Below are positions 16,812 to 26,464 of a stretch of 64,000 bases of DNA, piece after piece. Where the stretch lies: NCBI RefSeq assembly GCF_022811525.1, contig NZ_CP063982.1:2356001-2420000 (forward strand), given 5' to 3'. The translations under genes and the position numbers were made by a program. Within the stretch, counting starts at the first letter, position 1, and every line of letters begins with the position of its first letter. The notes under the pieces are model-generated. The model saw only the letters and a list, made by a program, of their open reading frames with translations, had not been told where the DNA came from and did no database searches. The stretch comes from Orrella daihaiensis. GTDB taxonomy: Bacteria; Pseudomonadota; Gammaproteobacteria; Burkholderiales; Burkholderiaceae_B.

Positions 16812-18899
16812 CTACGACTCGACCAATGAGACCAAGCCATCGACTGCGACCACTCCGTCGTTTTGAACAAACAAAGGATTGATCTCTGCCTCTGAAATGC
16901 TAGGTTCGTCGTAACAAGCAAGCTGAGAAAACGCGACGATAGTTTGAGCCAATGCCTGACAATCGCCACGTGGCAAATTGCGATAGCCTCTTACCACTTG
17001 CGTAACAGTGACCTCCTCAATCATCTGCCAAGCCTGCTCCAGTGTCACTGGCGCAAGTCGAATACTGACATCGGGCATCAGCTCAGCAGCCACACCACCT
17101 GCGCCAAGAAGAACTGTCGGTCCAACTAACGGATCACGACGGTAACCTAACAATAACTCGATTAACTTTGGTTGCATCGTTTGTACCAAATAGCCATCAA
17201 GCTTTGCATTGGGTTTGAACTCGCGCACACTGTTGGCAATCTCTGTCATGGCATTGGCTAATGCATTGGCGTCAGCTAAACCCACCTTGACGCCGTTGAC
17301 TTCGGTTTTGTGCAGAATATCGGCCGATGAAATCTTAGCCACCACTGGATAATCCAGCGTCACCTCATCGGCATGCTGGACTAGCATCTGGGGTGCCAAC
17401 TTAACCCCCAATGACGCAAATACTTGCCCTGATTGATATTCAGACAAAGTGCCTTTGCTCGGCAAACCGACTGGCCATACAACTGATTTTCGCTCTGGTG
17501 GCGGCTGATGCGGCGGTTCAAAAAATAATGCCAGTGCCTGCGCACATGACTCCGGTGTCCTGAATGCTGCAATACCGGCCTGTTGAAGCACTTGCAGTGA
17601 AGCCAGGGCCTCTGGCGCTAAAAACACGACCAATGGCTTCTGTTCAGATTTTCGGGCCCGCGTTATCGGTTTAACCGCGAGTTCAGGATGAAATTGCGCC
17701 GATGACCCCACGACACTTAAGACTGCATCACACCAATCACATTCGAGCAGCTGCTCCAATAAGTCTTGATACTGCTCGCTGGTGCCTGCTAAGGTAAGAT
17801 CCATCACTGGGACTGGGCGCAGATTTAAGCCTCGCGCTTGCATGTGATCGATAAAAGATTGCGGTGGAGCTACCGCCTCAACCGATTCAAGACCAAGATT
17901 GTCAACAACAGTCGCTGCACCGCCACCGGTGGTGGTAATCACAGCCACCCGAACAGAACGGTTGCCAGACACGATAGGTCGCCGGTATGTGGTGGCTAGT
18001 GGAATAATTTCAAATAGTGTTTCCAGCTGACGCACACGCAATACCCCGTGTGCCTTGAGGAATGCGTCAACAGCCTTGTCATTACCCGCCAAGGCGCCGG
18101 TGTGCGACTGTGCCAACGCATCACCCTGCTCCGATCGTCCGAGTTTGTATGCAATCACCGGTTTACCAGCTGCCCTTGCCCGCGCTAAAGCGCTTGCCAA
18201 ACAAGGTGCGTCGCGAATAGTCTCAAGAAATAGCAAAATGACCTTGGTTGAATCATCGTCAACTAGCACGTCGACTATCTCACCCACGGATACATCGCTC
18301 TCATTACCAACCGAAATCGTTTTGGCGAAACCCAAGCCCCGAGCAGCTGCACGCGATAGCAACGACCCCATCATGGATCCACTTTGCGAAACCAGACTCA
18401 CCGATCCAGCTATTAGATCGGGCGCCTCGAAAACAGCATTCACCGACATGATCAAACCGGTTTGTAAATTAGCCAAGCCGATGCTGTTGGGCCCAATGAC
18501 TCTGAGCCCAAGCTCGCGAGCTTTGGCGAGCAACTCATTTTGTTTTTGTTGGCCTTCCGGACCCGCCTCGCCGAAACCATCACTGTAGACAGTCACTACT
18601 TTGACACCTGCCTGAGCGCATGCCTCCAACTGCCCCATGATCAAGTCACTACTAACCATCACAAATGCATGATCGACAGGTGTTGGACAGGTGTTAACGG
18701 AGGACCAAGCCTGCTCACCCAAAACCTCTGATTGAGAATGGTTAATTGGATATAACACCACCTCGCACCCGTGTTGGCGGGAGAAACGCAGTGGCCTGGC
18801 TGTATTTTTCTTTGGGTTAGATGAAACTCCGATCAGTGCGACCCGGGCCGGATTAAATAGAGCTTCGGAAAGTGCTGAATTACGCTGGTTCGATGTCAT
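16812..18899 (-). CDS. NDP-forming acyl-CoA synthetase
   Basis: 695 residues from ATG 18899 (MTSNQRNS); an upstream TTG adds only seven residues. Domain order is CoA-binding Rossmann (ALIGVSSNPKKN), ligase-CoA region with the phosphohistidine motif QSHTGALAGND, then a C-terminal ATP-grasp half. Single-chain members of this family (ADP-forming acetyl-CoA synthetases, Pat-type proteins) make acyl-CoA from an acid with NTP to NDP. Unlike Pat there is no GNAT domain. First gene of a two-gene unit with the 3-hydroxyisobutyrate-dehydrogenase-like gene. Confidence 0.87.
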   Translation of the reverse strand: MTSNQRNSALSEALFNPARVALIGVSSNPKKNTARPLRFSRQHGCEVVLYPINHSQSEVLGEQAWSSVNTCPTPVDHAFVMVSSDLIMGQLEACAQAGVKVVTVYSDGFGEAGPEGQQKQNELLAKARELGLRVIGPNSIGLANLQTGLIMSVNAVFEAPDLIAGSVSLVSQSGSMMGSLLSRAAARGLGFAKTISVGNESDVSVGEIVDVLVDDDSTKVILLFLETIRDAPCLASALARARAAGKPVIAYKLGRSEQGDALAQSHTGALAGNDKAVDAFLKAHGVLRVRQLETLFEIIPLATTYRRPIVSGNRSVRVAVITTTGGGAATVVDNLGLESVEAVAPPQSFIDHMQARGLNLRPVPVMDLTLAGTSEQYQDLLEQLLECDWCDAVLSVVGSSAQFHPELAVKPITRARKSEQKPLVVFLAPEALASLQVLQQAGIAAFRTPESCAQALALFFEPPHQPPPERKSVVWPVGLPSKGTLSEYQSGQVFASLGVKLAPQMLVQHADEVTLDYPVVAKISSADILHKTEVNGVKVGLADANALANAMTEIANSVREFKPNAKLDGYLVQTMQPKLIELLLGYRRDPLVGPTVLLGAGGVAAELMPDVSIRLAPVTLEQAWQMIEEVTVTQVVRGYRNLPRGDCQALAQTIVAFSQLACYDEPSISEAEINPLFVQNDGVVAVDGLVSLVES

Positions 18900-19227
18900 G
18901 GTGACTCGCTGAAAAAGCAATGTTGCTTACTAAGGCAGCCTTCTGCTGCAGTCCCACAGCAAAGATAGCTAACCGTATCAGGGTAAAACCTTATCACGCC
19001 GACACACCCTTTTTACGGTACTAAACGTCGTTGTTCCCACGAACGCTGCACCCGTCCAAATCACGGTCAAAACCTTCTATCAAAAAGCAAAACTAGCTCT
19101 TAAAAACAAAAAAACTTAAAGACAAGGGTTTGCTTCCTATTGGCAAGCCGCAGTGATAAGGTTAGCGGCATACTCAGTTGAGAAACTGGGTTATTACTCA
19201 CAACAAAAGGTTAGGGAGATAATAGCC
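18900..19227. other. Divergent region between acyl-CoA synthetase and tctC2
   Basis: About 330 bases holding both promoters. An imperfect dyad CTCAGTT-GAGA-AACTGGG lies at 19173-19190, 38 bases before the tctC2 start, and an A-rich stretch occurs near 19080-19120. No RNA gene or further ORF was recognised. Confidence 0.5.
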
Positions 19228-20214
19228 ATGCTGAATAAGTTACCCAAGAGCTTGCTAGCAGCCACCGCGATTGCGACTGCAACGCTTTTTACAACAGGTG
19301 CACAAGCCCAGGCAGATAACTACCCAGATAAGCCAGTGACACTGCTCGTTGGCTTCTCGCCAGGTGGCGCAACCGACATCATTGCCCGCTTGTTGGCCAG
19401 CGAACTGGAAAAACAATTGGGGCAACCGGTTGTCGTGCAGAACAAGCCAGGTGCGGGTTCGAACATCGCCGCTGGCGAAGCAGCACGCGCTGCCCCGGAT
19501 GGATACACATTATTCATGGGCACTATCGCGCAGACGATTAGTCCAGCCATTCGGTCAAACCTGCAGTACGACACCAAGAAAGACTTCATACCAGTCATCC
19601 AGACCATGGCGTCGCCCAGTATCTTAGTGGTTAATCCCGAGGTGCCGGTGACAACGGTCAAGGAGTTCATCGAATACGCAAAAGCCAACCCAGGAAAAGT
19701 GACGATGGCATCTTCTGGCGCCGGCGGCTCGCCACACATGGCAGCCGAATTGCTTGATATCCGCGCTGGCATTGACACGCTGCACGTGCCTTACAAGGGA
19801 GCTGGACCAGCTATGAACGACGTGTTAGCAGGTGTGGTTACCGGTGGCTTTAAAACCGCCACCGCAGCTATTCCACAGATCAAAGCTGGCAAGGTTCGCC
19901 CACTGGCCATTGCATCGGAGACACGCTTGGCACAGCTGCCTGACCTGCCAACCATGAAGGAAGCCGGCGTCGATGATTTCTATGTGACCTCCTGGAACGG
20001 CATCTTCGTCCCAGCTGGCACTCCTCAGCCCATTGTAGACAAGATCTCTGCAGCGACTGCAAAAGTGCTGCAGCAGCCCAACATCGTCGCAGAATTCGAC
20101 AAGCGATCAGCAGTTGCGGTAGGCGGCTCAACCGAGGATTTCCGAGTATTTATCGATGCAGAGCTCGATAAATGGGCTGAAGTCGCTCGCGAAGCCAAGG
20201 TCAAACTGGATTAA
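19228..20214 (+). CDS. tctC: Tct/Bug-family solute-binding protein TctC (copy 2)
   Basis: 328 residues from ATG 19228, with AGGGAG 9 bases upstream; a longer reading frame to 19153 has no ribosome site. The signal peptide ends at GAQAQA. The mature part begins YPDKPVTLLVGFSPGGATD and continues VVQNKPGAGSNIAAGEA, the Bug signature. It is separated from the tctAB genes at 22109-24110, which face it; together they could form one full transporter. Followed by acyl-CoA dehydrogenase and hydrolase genes on the same strand. Confidence 0.92.
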   Translation: MLNKLPKSLLAATAIATATLFTTGAQAQADNYPDKPVTLLVGFSPGGATDIIARLLASELEKQLGQPVVVQNKPGAGSNIAAGEAARAAPDGYTLFMGTIAQTISPAIRSNLQYDTKKDFIPVIQTMASPSILVVNPEVPVTTVKEFIEYAKANPGKVTMASSGAGGSPHMAAELLDIRAGIDTLHVPYKGAGPAMNDVLAGVVTGGFKTATAAIPQIKAGKVRPLAIASETRLAQLPDLPTMKEAGVDDFYVTSWNGIFVPAGTPQPIVDKISAATAKVLQQPNIVAEFDKRSAVAVGGSTEDFRVFIDAELDKWAEVAREAKVKLD

Positions 20215-20236
20215 TCACTTGCAGGAATAAGCGATC

Positions 20237-21400
20237 ATGGAGTTTTCGTTGTCAACTGAGCAGCAAGCGTTTCAAGACGCGGTGCGCCGGTTTGCTCAAA
20301 AGCATTTGCAAGCCGGTGCGCTTGAACGGGCGCACTCAGACGAGTACCCTTGGGACGTCAGTAAGTTGATGGCCGAACAAGGGTTGCTTGGCATTACGGT
20401 TGCAGAGAAAGACGGTGGCATCGGCGGTACATTGATGGATGCGGTCATCGCCATTGAAACCGTGGCTAGCGTTTGCCCTCGAAGCGCCGATGTCGTCCAA
20501 GCGGGTAATTTTGGCGCTATCCGTGTGCTTGCGGAATACGGCTCAGCCGATCAAAAGGCTCGCTTTCTTACCCCATTGCTATCGGGTGACGCGTTGATAT
20601 CAGTAGGCATGACCGAGCCAGATGCTGGCTCGGCTGTCACTGAATTACGTAGCCACGTAACTCGTGATGGCAACGGATGGCGGCTAAATGGAACCAAGGT
20701 GTTTAACACTCATATTCCTCATGCTGCCTACATGATCGTTTATTGCCGTTTTGGTCCTGGCGTTCAAGGTATTGGCTCAGTGCTGATTGATACGCGAGCC
20801 GAGGGCGTTCGGTTCGGCAAGCCCGTATCCTATATGTCGGGTGAGAAATGGACGCAAATCTATTTTGACAACACCTTTGTTCCGGATGACCAAGTCATCT
20901 TGGGCGAAGGGGGCTTCAAAAAGCAAATATCGGGCTTTAATGTGGAGCGCATTGGCAACACAGCCCGTTCACTCGCTCTAGGTCGCTACGCTTATGAAGA
21001 AGCGCGTCAATGGGCTTTACAGCGAGAGCAGTTCGGGCGCCCCTTGTGTGAGTTTCAAGGTCTGCAATGGAAGTTTGCCGACATGAAAATCAAGCTTGAT
21101 GCAGCACAACTTCTGTTGTACCGCGCAGCGATCAACGCCGATAAAGGCCTGCCATCACCAATGGACACCGCAATTGCCAAGGCCTACTGCAACCAGGTTG
21201 GCTTTGAGGTGGCTAACGAAGCACTGCAGGCGATGGGTGCAACCGGGTACAGCATGGAATCTTTGGTCGAGTATTGCTTGCGACGCTGCCGCGGCTGGAT
21301 GATTGCTGGCGGTTCCATTGAGATGCTCAAAAACAGGATCGCTGAAGGTGTGTTCGAACGTAGCTTTCCTCAACGCCCACCAAAAACATCGGTGGCATAA
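20237..21400 (+). CDS. Acyl-CoA dehydrogenase
   Basis: 387 residues, normal for the family. ISVGMTEPDAGSAV is the FAD-binding loop, and LQREQFGRPLCEFQGLQ and the C-terminal ALQAMGATGYSMES are ACAD signatures. The end segment AGGSIEMLKNRIAEG takes the place of the more usual GGTxEIxRxxI. The enzyme forms a 2,3-double bond in a short acyl-CoA and passes electrons to ETF. Between tctC2 and an isochorismatase-type hydrolase, it probably acts on the imported acid once converted to its CoA ester. Confidence 0.9.
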   Translation: MEFSLSTEQQAFQDAVRRFAQKHLQAGALERAHSDEYPWDVSKLMAEQGLLGITVAEKDGGIGGTLMDAVIAIETVASVCPRSADVVQAGNFGAIRVLAEYGSADQKARFLTPLLSGDALISVGMTEPDAGSAVTELRSHVTRDGNGWRLNGTKVFNTHIPHAAYMIVYCRFGPGVQGIGSVLIDTRAEGVRFGKPVSYMSGEKWTQIYFDNTFVPDDQVILGEGGFKKQISGFNVERIGNTARSLALGRYAYEEARQWALQREQFGRPLCEFQGLQWKFADMKIKLDAAQLLLYRAAINADKGLPSPMDTAIAKAYCNQVGFEVANEALQAMGATGYSMESLVEYCLRRCRGWMIAGGSIEMLKNRIAEGVFERSFPQRPPKTSVA

Positions 21401-21424
21401 ACCCGATCATTAAAGACTTAATCC

Positions 21425-22102
21425 ATGGCAACTGACAAACTTGAAAAGTGGCGCGGATACGTGCCGGATGAAGAGCTCGAGACATATCGCAAGGCCGGAT
21501 TTGCGCAACCAATCGGTATGGGCAAAAAGGCCGCTCTACTTAATATCGACACCACCTATATGTTTGTTGACCCCGCTTACTCAATGTGTGGGCGGGAAAT
21601 GACCGACCTCATAGACGCTTTAAACAAATTGACCGAGACTTTCAGGGAACTCGATCTACCAATCTATTACAGTCGCCGTGACGATCGCAGCCACCCAACC
21701 TATCGAGGCGTTTGGAATTACAAGCTGCAAGAGCCGGATGCTTTTCAATATGCGCGCGACCCCAAAGCTGATCAATGGCCGGAAAGCTACGGACCTAGAC
21801 CGCAAGACAGGCTAATCCTAAAAAATAAGCCTTCGTGCTTTTTTTCAACACCACTCGAAGCGTTCTTGCGTTACGACGAGGTAGACACCTTGATCATTTG
21901 TGGTGTCTCAACCTCTGGGTGCGTGCGTGCGGGTGCCGTTGATGCTTTCTCACACAATTTCCGAAGCATCATTGTGGCCGATGCGTGTGGAGATCGTAGC
22001 CCGCAGGCTCACAAAGCGAATCTTTTCGATCTCGACATGAAGTTCGGTGATGTTGAATCGTTAGCTGACACGATTCGTGAACTCAAAGCGCATTACGGCT
22101 AG
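21425..22102 (+). CDS. Isochorismatase-family cysteine hydrolase
   Basis: 225 residues. The Asp-Lys-Cys triad of the fold is present: NIDTTYMF (Asp), LILKNKPSCF (Lys) and GVSTSGCVRAGA (Cys). N-carbamoylsarcosine amidase-like members hydrolyse amides or carbamoyl groups through a thioester; maleamate amidohydrolase of nicotinate degradation is in the same family, which is of interest given the alkyl-maleate-type genes nearby. Convergent with tctA2, 6 bases between stops. Confidence 0.82.
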   Translation: MATDKLEKWRGYVPDEELETYRKAGFAQPIGMGKKAALLNIDTTYMFVDPAYSMCGREMTDLIDALNKLTETFRELDLPIYYSRRDDRSHPTYRGVWNYKLQEPDAFQYARDPKADQWPESYGPRPQDRLILKNKPSCFFSTPLEAFLRYDEVDTLIICGVSTSGCVRAGAVDAFSHNFRSIIVADACGDRSPQAHKANLFDLDMKFGDVESLADTIRELKAHYG

Positions 22103-22108
22103 CAGTCA

Positions 22109-23635
22109 TTAACCATCCACTTGAGCGCGTTCGCGCTCAAGTACTTGCCTTCTGGCAAATCGGCGAAGTACACCAAAAGCCGACCACAAGACAATAATTG
22201 AAGCTATCACTAGCAATCCAAGACTGATGGGTCGATCCACGAATACCATCAGATCACCGCGTGAAATCAAGAGCGCGCGCCTAAGGTTTTCCTCCATCAA
22301 CGGACCCAGCACGAAACCAAGCAACAAAGGAGCGGCCTGAAACCTTAGGGCACTGAGCACCACGCCCAAAATACCGACGATGGCTACCAGGAGAATATCA
22401 AAGGGACTGTTGCTGACGCTGTAGACGCCGATCGCGATGAAAACAAGAATTGCGGGATACAAAAGCCTGTAAGGAATGTTCAGAATCGAAACCCAGAGCC
22501 CGATTAACGGTATGTTCAAAACAAGCAACATGATGTTGCCGATAAAAAAACTAACAATCAAACCCCAGAATAATGATGGTTGCTCGGACATGAGCAATGG
22601 TCCTGGTTCGATGCCATGAATAATCAGAGCGCCGAGCATAATCGCCATGGTGGCACTACCCGGAATACCGAGAGTCAGCGTTGGGATAAATGCGGACTGT
22701 GCCGCAGCATTATTGGCTGACTCAGGTGCCGTGATCCCCTCTATTGCACCATTTCCAAACCGCGTTGGATCCTTTGCGATTTTTTTCTCAACTGCATAGG
22801 CAATAAATGCTGATATGGCAGCACCCGTGCCAGGCAGTGCGCCAAAAAAACCGCCTATACCAGCGCCACGAGACATTGGCATCAGACTGGCCTTTACATC
22901 CTCACGTGTTGGCATCATCGAGCGCATTGTGATTTTTTGCGTGACTTTATTGTCCCGCTTCACTGTGATGCTATTGACGATTTCCGAGATGCCAAACAAT
23001 CCCATGGCAATAACCACCAGACTAATGCCATCCATCAACTTTGGGATCCCAAAATCAAACCGGACAGTTCCCGAGTTAATATCCGTACCAACGGTGCCGA
23101 GCAACAGTCCAAGTACTACCATCGCCATTCCCTTAGCAGGCGAACCGGATGCCAGAGTGGACGCCGCTATTAGACCTAAAACCATTAGCGCAAAATATTC
23201 GGCAGGCCCAAACTGCATGGCCATCTCAACAATCGCATGAGAAAACAACACCAACGCCATGATACCGACTACACCACCAACCAACGATGCGATGGTTGTC
23301 ATGAACAATGCAACACCAGCCCGACCTTGCTTGGCCATTGGGTGACCATCCAAACAAGTGACTGCATTGGCCGTAGTACCTGGTAGATTTAGCAGAATCG
23401 AGGCCGTTGAACCGCCATACTCGGCACCGTAGTAAACCCCAGCCAGCATCACAATCGCTGAGGTGGCATCTATGTAATAAGTGATTGGCAACAATAGCGA
23501 GATCGCTGCCAGTGGTCCGATACCCGGCAAGACACCAACAAATGTGCCCAAAAAAACGCCAAGGAAACAGTAAAGCAAAACCGTTGGCTGAATCGCAGCA
23601 TCAAAACCAATCAATAAGCTGTTGATAATTTCCAT
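22109..23635 (-). CDS. tctA: Tripartite tricarboxylate transporter, large membrane subunit TctA (copy 2)
   Basis: 508 residues, 11-12 hydrophobic segments. LPGIGPLAAISLLLP near the N-terminus, ALPGTGAAISAF in the middle and LTLGIPGSATMAIML are the TctA signature loops. Only moderately like the copy at 9518. Last gene of the long leftward unit that includes the CoA-transferase, lyases and hydratase. Its last codons contain a perfect 24-base palindrome. Confidence 0.92.
   Translation of the reverse strand: MEIINSLLIGFDAAIQPTVLLYCFLGVFLGTFVGVLPGIGPLAAISLLLPITYYIDATSAIVMLAGVYYGAEYGGSTASILLNLPGTTANAVTCLDGHPMAKQGRAGVALFMTTIASLVGGVVGIMALVLFSHAIVEMAMQFGPAEYFALMVLGLIAASTLASGSPAKGMAMVVLGLLLGTVGTDINSGTVRFDFGIPKLMDGISLVVIAMGLFGISEIVNSITVKRDNKVTQKITMRSMMPTREDVKASLMPMSRGAGIGGFFGALPGTGAAISAFIAYAVEKKIAKDPTRFGNGAIEGITAPESANNAAAQSAFIPTLTLGIPGSATMAIMLGALIIHGIEPGPLLMSEQPSLFWGLIVSFFIGNIMLLVLNIPLIGLWVSILNIPYRLLYPAILVFIAIGVYSVSNSPFDILLVAIVGILGVVLSALRFQAAPLLLGFVLGPLMEENLRRALLISRGDLMVFVDRPISLGLLVIASIIVLWSAFGVLRRFARRQVLERERAQVDG
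22119..22142. repeat. Perfect 24-bp palindrome in the 3' end of tctA2
   Basis: ACTTGAGCGCG TT CGCGCTCAAGT, 11-base arms around TT, lies inside the tctA2 coding end and just beyond the isochorismatase stop. It can fold in either transcript. There is no T-run, so it is not a standard intrinsic terminator, but it may slow or stop convergent transcription. Confidence 0.6.
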
Positions 23636-23666
23636 GTGTATTTATTCCGGAGACTGGCGATCGATA

Positions 23667-24110
23667 TCAACGTGACCAAGGCCACAAAGGAAACTGCATG
23701 CCTAATCCCAATGAGAAAATGAGGTAAGTCAACAAGGCGATCGAAGCAGCCAGGATAAGCTTTTTGCGCCAGGGTAAGGTGCTAGCCATACTACTTGTTA
23801 GGACACAAATCATGGTCGCAAATATCACACCCACAATGTTGAGTAATCCTGCAAACAAAATAAGGCTAGCGCTAACCCAGAACAGGCTCTTCCACTGAAC
23901 TTCGATCGCAGTTCCCGTGCGAAACAACGCGGGTACAGCTATAAAAACCCCGAGCAGGGCCAAAATGCTGCCAAGCACTACCGGGAAATACCCCGGACCC
24001 ATTTGCTGCAATTGACCCATCTCATATCGCTGACCATAAATCACAGCGAACCCCCCAATAGCAATCATGAGGAGTCCGCCTAACAAATCTCTTAAGTCCT
24101 TTTTGATCAT
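23667..24110 (-). CDS. tctB: Tripartite tricarboxylate transporter, small membrane subunit TctB (copy 2)
   Basis: 147 residues, four predicted helices: a first segment around LLGGLLMIAIGGFAVIYG followed by MGPGYFPVVLGSILALLG, the canonical TctB beginning (GPGxFPxxLG). C-terminal helices are separated by a WRKK loop. It precedes tctA2 by 31 bases. A dyad lies about 70 bases upstream of its start. Confidence 0.88.
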   Translation of the reverse strand: MIKKDLRDLLGGLLMIAIGGFAVIYGQRYEMGQLQQMGPGYFPVVLGSILALLGVFIAVPALFRTGTAIEVQWKSLFWVSASLILFAGLLNIVGVIFATMICVLTSSMASTLPWRKKLILAASIALLTYLIFSLGLGMQFPLWPWSR

Positions 24111-24178
24111 TAGTTCCCCAGCCTGGACTGTGACGATGCTTGAAATGTAACCAGAAAAACAACTTGAGCTCTATTCTC

Positions 24179-24202
24179 GATAACCACGACACCGTGATTA
24201 TC
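24179..24202. promoter_or_regulatory. Dyad upstream of tctB2
   Basis: GATAACCACG-ACAC-CGTGATTATC: 10-base arms with one mismatch in the 139-base gap between the CoA-transferase stop and tctB2. It could be an operator or an intercistronic hairpin separating enzyme genes from transporter genes. Confidence 0.4.
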
Positions 24203-24249
24203 AATTCCCTGCTGCCGTTAAGCCTTACAGAAAAACAAAGGTTTAACAA

Positions 24250-25455
24250 TCAAGGGGTATGGATCACACCCTGCGCAGTCAATGCGGCAATCTCTTCTGG
24301 CGTGAAGCCTAACTCATTAAGTAACGTAGAAGTATCATTACCAATTGCCGGGGGAGCATGCCGCACACCTAACCGTTGTCCATCAAATTCAATCGGTATA
24401 AGTGGCACCTGCGTTGATACCGTGGCATTAGCACACGACCCATCTGGCGGGATCGTGACATCGACCAATCCTACTGTGGCTTTCAAATGCGGGTCGTCAA
24501 AGAGTTCCTCAGGACGCGTGATTGGTGCATAAGGCAGACCTCTTGCCTCGAAACGCTCACTAAGCTGCTTAGCGCTCAGATTCGCAAATCTTTCTCTCAA
24601 TATCGGCATAAGCCAGTCACGCGCCTGAACCCTTTGATTATTGGAAGCAAGGCTTTGGTTATTGAAAAGATCACTAAAGCCGAACTCGTCGCAAAAAATT
24701 TGCCATTGAGTATCACTGACGACCGACAAGAAAATTTGTGCGCCATCCTTAACCGTAAACACATCATAAATACCCCAGGCGCTGATACGGTTTGGCATTG
24801 GTGCCGCAGGTTTACCTGTCACAGCGTACTGCATCATATGTTGAGCAACGAGAAACACATTGTTTTCAAACAAAGCACTCTTGACCGAATGTCCGCGTCC
24901 TGTTTTGCCACGCTCATGTAACGCAGCCAGCGCACCAATGGCGCCAAACATGCCGCCCATGATGTCATTAACACTGCTGCCTGCTCTCAAGGGTCGCCCC
25001 TGCGGTCCAGTCATATAGGCCAAACCACCCATCATTTGAACCACTTCATCTAAAGCGGTTCGTTGTTCGTACGGCCCGGGAAGGAATCCTTTGTGAGAAA
25101 CGTATATCAAACCAGGATTGATGGATCGAAGTTGTTTCTCACCAAGTCCTAGTTTATCCATGGTGCCGGATTTGAAGTTTTCACTAAATACATCGGCAGT
25201 CTTGATCAATCGATGAACGATATCGTGGCCAGCCTCGGTTTTTACGTCAACAGCCAGACTTTTTTTATTGCGATTAAACAGCGGAAAAAAACCCGCTCCT
25301 GACCCCATTAGCTTGCGCGTATTGTCACCTGTTAGCGGCTCAACCTTGATCACATCCGCACCCAAGTCAGCCAGTATCATGCCGCAGGTTGGGCCCATGA
25401 CCATGTGCGTAAACTCAACCACACGGATTCCTGTTAACGGCAAGCTCTCAGACAT
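24250..25455 (-). CDS. Class III CoA-transferase (CaiB/BaiF family)
   Basis: 401 residues, standard size. The N-terminus LPLTGIRVVEFTHMVMGPTC, LGADVIKVEP and the segment SSVNDIMGGMFGAIGALAAL with the catalytic aspartate are typical. The enzyme moves CoA between carboxylates through an aspartyl-CoA thioester; succinyl-CoA:citramalate and related transferases belong here. It overlaps the HMG-CoA-lyase-like gene by 8 bases, so the two probably act in sequence: CoA activation, then retro-Claisen cleavage. Confidence 0.9.
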   Translation of the reverse strand: MSESLPLTGIRVVEFTHMVMGPTCGMILADLGADVIKVEPLTGDNTRKLMGSGAGFFPLFNRNKKSLAVDVKTEAGHDIVHRLIKTADVFSENFKSGTMDKLGLGEKQLRSINPGLIYVSHKGFLPGPYEQRTALDEVVQMMGGLAYMTGPQGRPLRAGSSVNDIMGGMFGAIGALAALHERGKTGRGHSVKSALFENNVFLVAQHMMQYAVTGKPAAPMPNRISAWGIYDVFTVKDGAQIFLSVVSDTQWQIFCDEFGFSDLFNNQSLASNNQRVQARDWLMPILRERFANLSAKQLSERFEARGLPYAPITRPEELFDDPHLKATVGLVDVTIPPDGSCANATVSTQVPLIPIEFDGQRLGVRHAPPAIGNDTSTLLNELGFTPEEIAALTAQGVIHTP

Positions 25456-26377
25456 TCACGAACTCCTGCACGAATCCCTTTGGCAATCCGGCTTCTGGCG
25501 TCATGCCATATAAAGATTCCGTGGGCAAACCGATACGCAGTGGCTCACGCGCAGCGATTAACTTTTCTAGATTTATGCCTGTGTTCACACCCATGGCCTC
25601 AAACATAAACACCAAATCTTCGGTTACGACATTTCCTGAGGCACCAGGTGCATAGGGACACCCCCCAAGTCCGCCAAGTGATGCGTCAAAAGTGCGCACT
25701 CCAACGTCATAGGCCGCCAAGCAATTCGCTAACCCTAGGCCGCGAGTATTGTGCATATGTGCCGCTCCTGTCTTTTGACCAATGACATCACGAACTCGAT
25801 TAAACAAACGCCGAACCTGTGCAGGATTAGCCATACCTGTTGTGTCGGATAATCCGACCTCATCTACACCAGCATCGACCAGAGCTTTAGCCAGTGCCAC
25901 GACCTCATCCTCATCCACAATCCCCTGCAAGGTACACCCGAATGCAGTCGAAATGCCTGCCTCAATCTGGACATTGGGCGCCAGGTCATTACGCACACTG
26001 ACAATCGTATGAATCTCTTGAACCATCTCTTGGGGTGTTTTTTTGACATTAGCTAGCGAATGCGCTTTGCTAGCAGACACTGGCAGGGTTATCTTGTGTA
26101 CCCCAGCATCAAATGCTGTCTGCGCTCCACGCAAATTTGGCACTAGGGCCATGACAGTGACGCCCTCGTGCCGTAACGCGTGTTCAACCACGAGTGCTGT
26201 GTCGGCCATTTGCGGCAAGAGTTTCGGTGACACAAAGGATCCGACTTCGATTTCACGAACGCCAGCAGCAACTAAAGCATCAATCCAGCAAAGCTTATGC
26301 TCAATTGGCATTGTTGTGGATACAGATTGCAACCCGTCTCTGGGCCCGACCTCACTAATCAGTACACTCGATTCCAT
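25448..26377 (-). CDS. HMG-CoA lyase-family enzyme
   Basis: 309 residues. DRE-TIM-type barrel with EVGPRDGLQSV at the N-terminus, the metal-binding HMHNTRGLGL and the family signature GGLGGCPYAPGASGN containing the active-site cysteine. Members cleave 3-hydroxy-3-methylglutaryl-CoA or similar tertiary-alcohol CoA esters to acetyl-CoA plus a keto acid. With the overlapping CoA-transferase it suggests a 3-hydroxy-3-methyl (or alkyl) dicarboxylyl-CoA intermediate. Confidence 0.88.
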   Translation of the reverse strand: MESSVLISEVGPRDGLQSVSTTMPIEHKLCWIDALVAAGVREIEVGSFVSPKLLPQMADTALVVEHALRHEGVTVMALVPNLRGAQTAFDAGVHKITLPVSASKAHSLANVKKTPQEMVQEIHTIVSVRNDLAPNVQIEAGISTAFGCTLQGIVDEDEVVALAKALVDAGVDEVGLSDTTGMANPAQVRRLFNRVRDVIGQKTGAAHMHNTRGLGLANCLAAYDVGVRTFDASLGGLGGCPYAPGASGNVVTEDLVFMFEAMGVNTGINLEKLIAAREPLRIGLPTESLYGMTPEAGLPKGFVQEFVNV

Positions 26378-26464
26378 AGACTTTTCTCAAACAATACGGA
26401 TAAATATCTCGCTACAAAAAATCAGCAGCTCACCACGACAGACTTATCAAACAAAGGATTTGCT

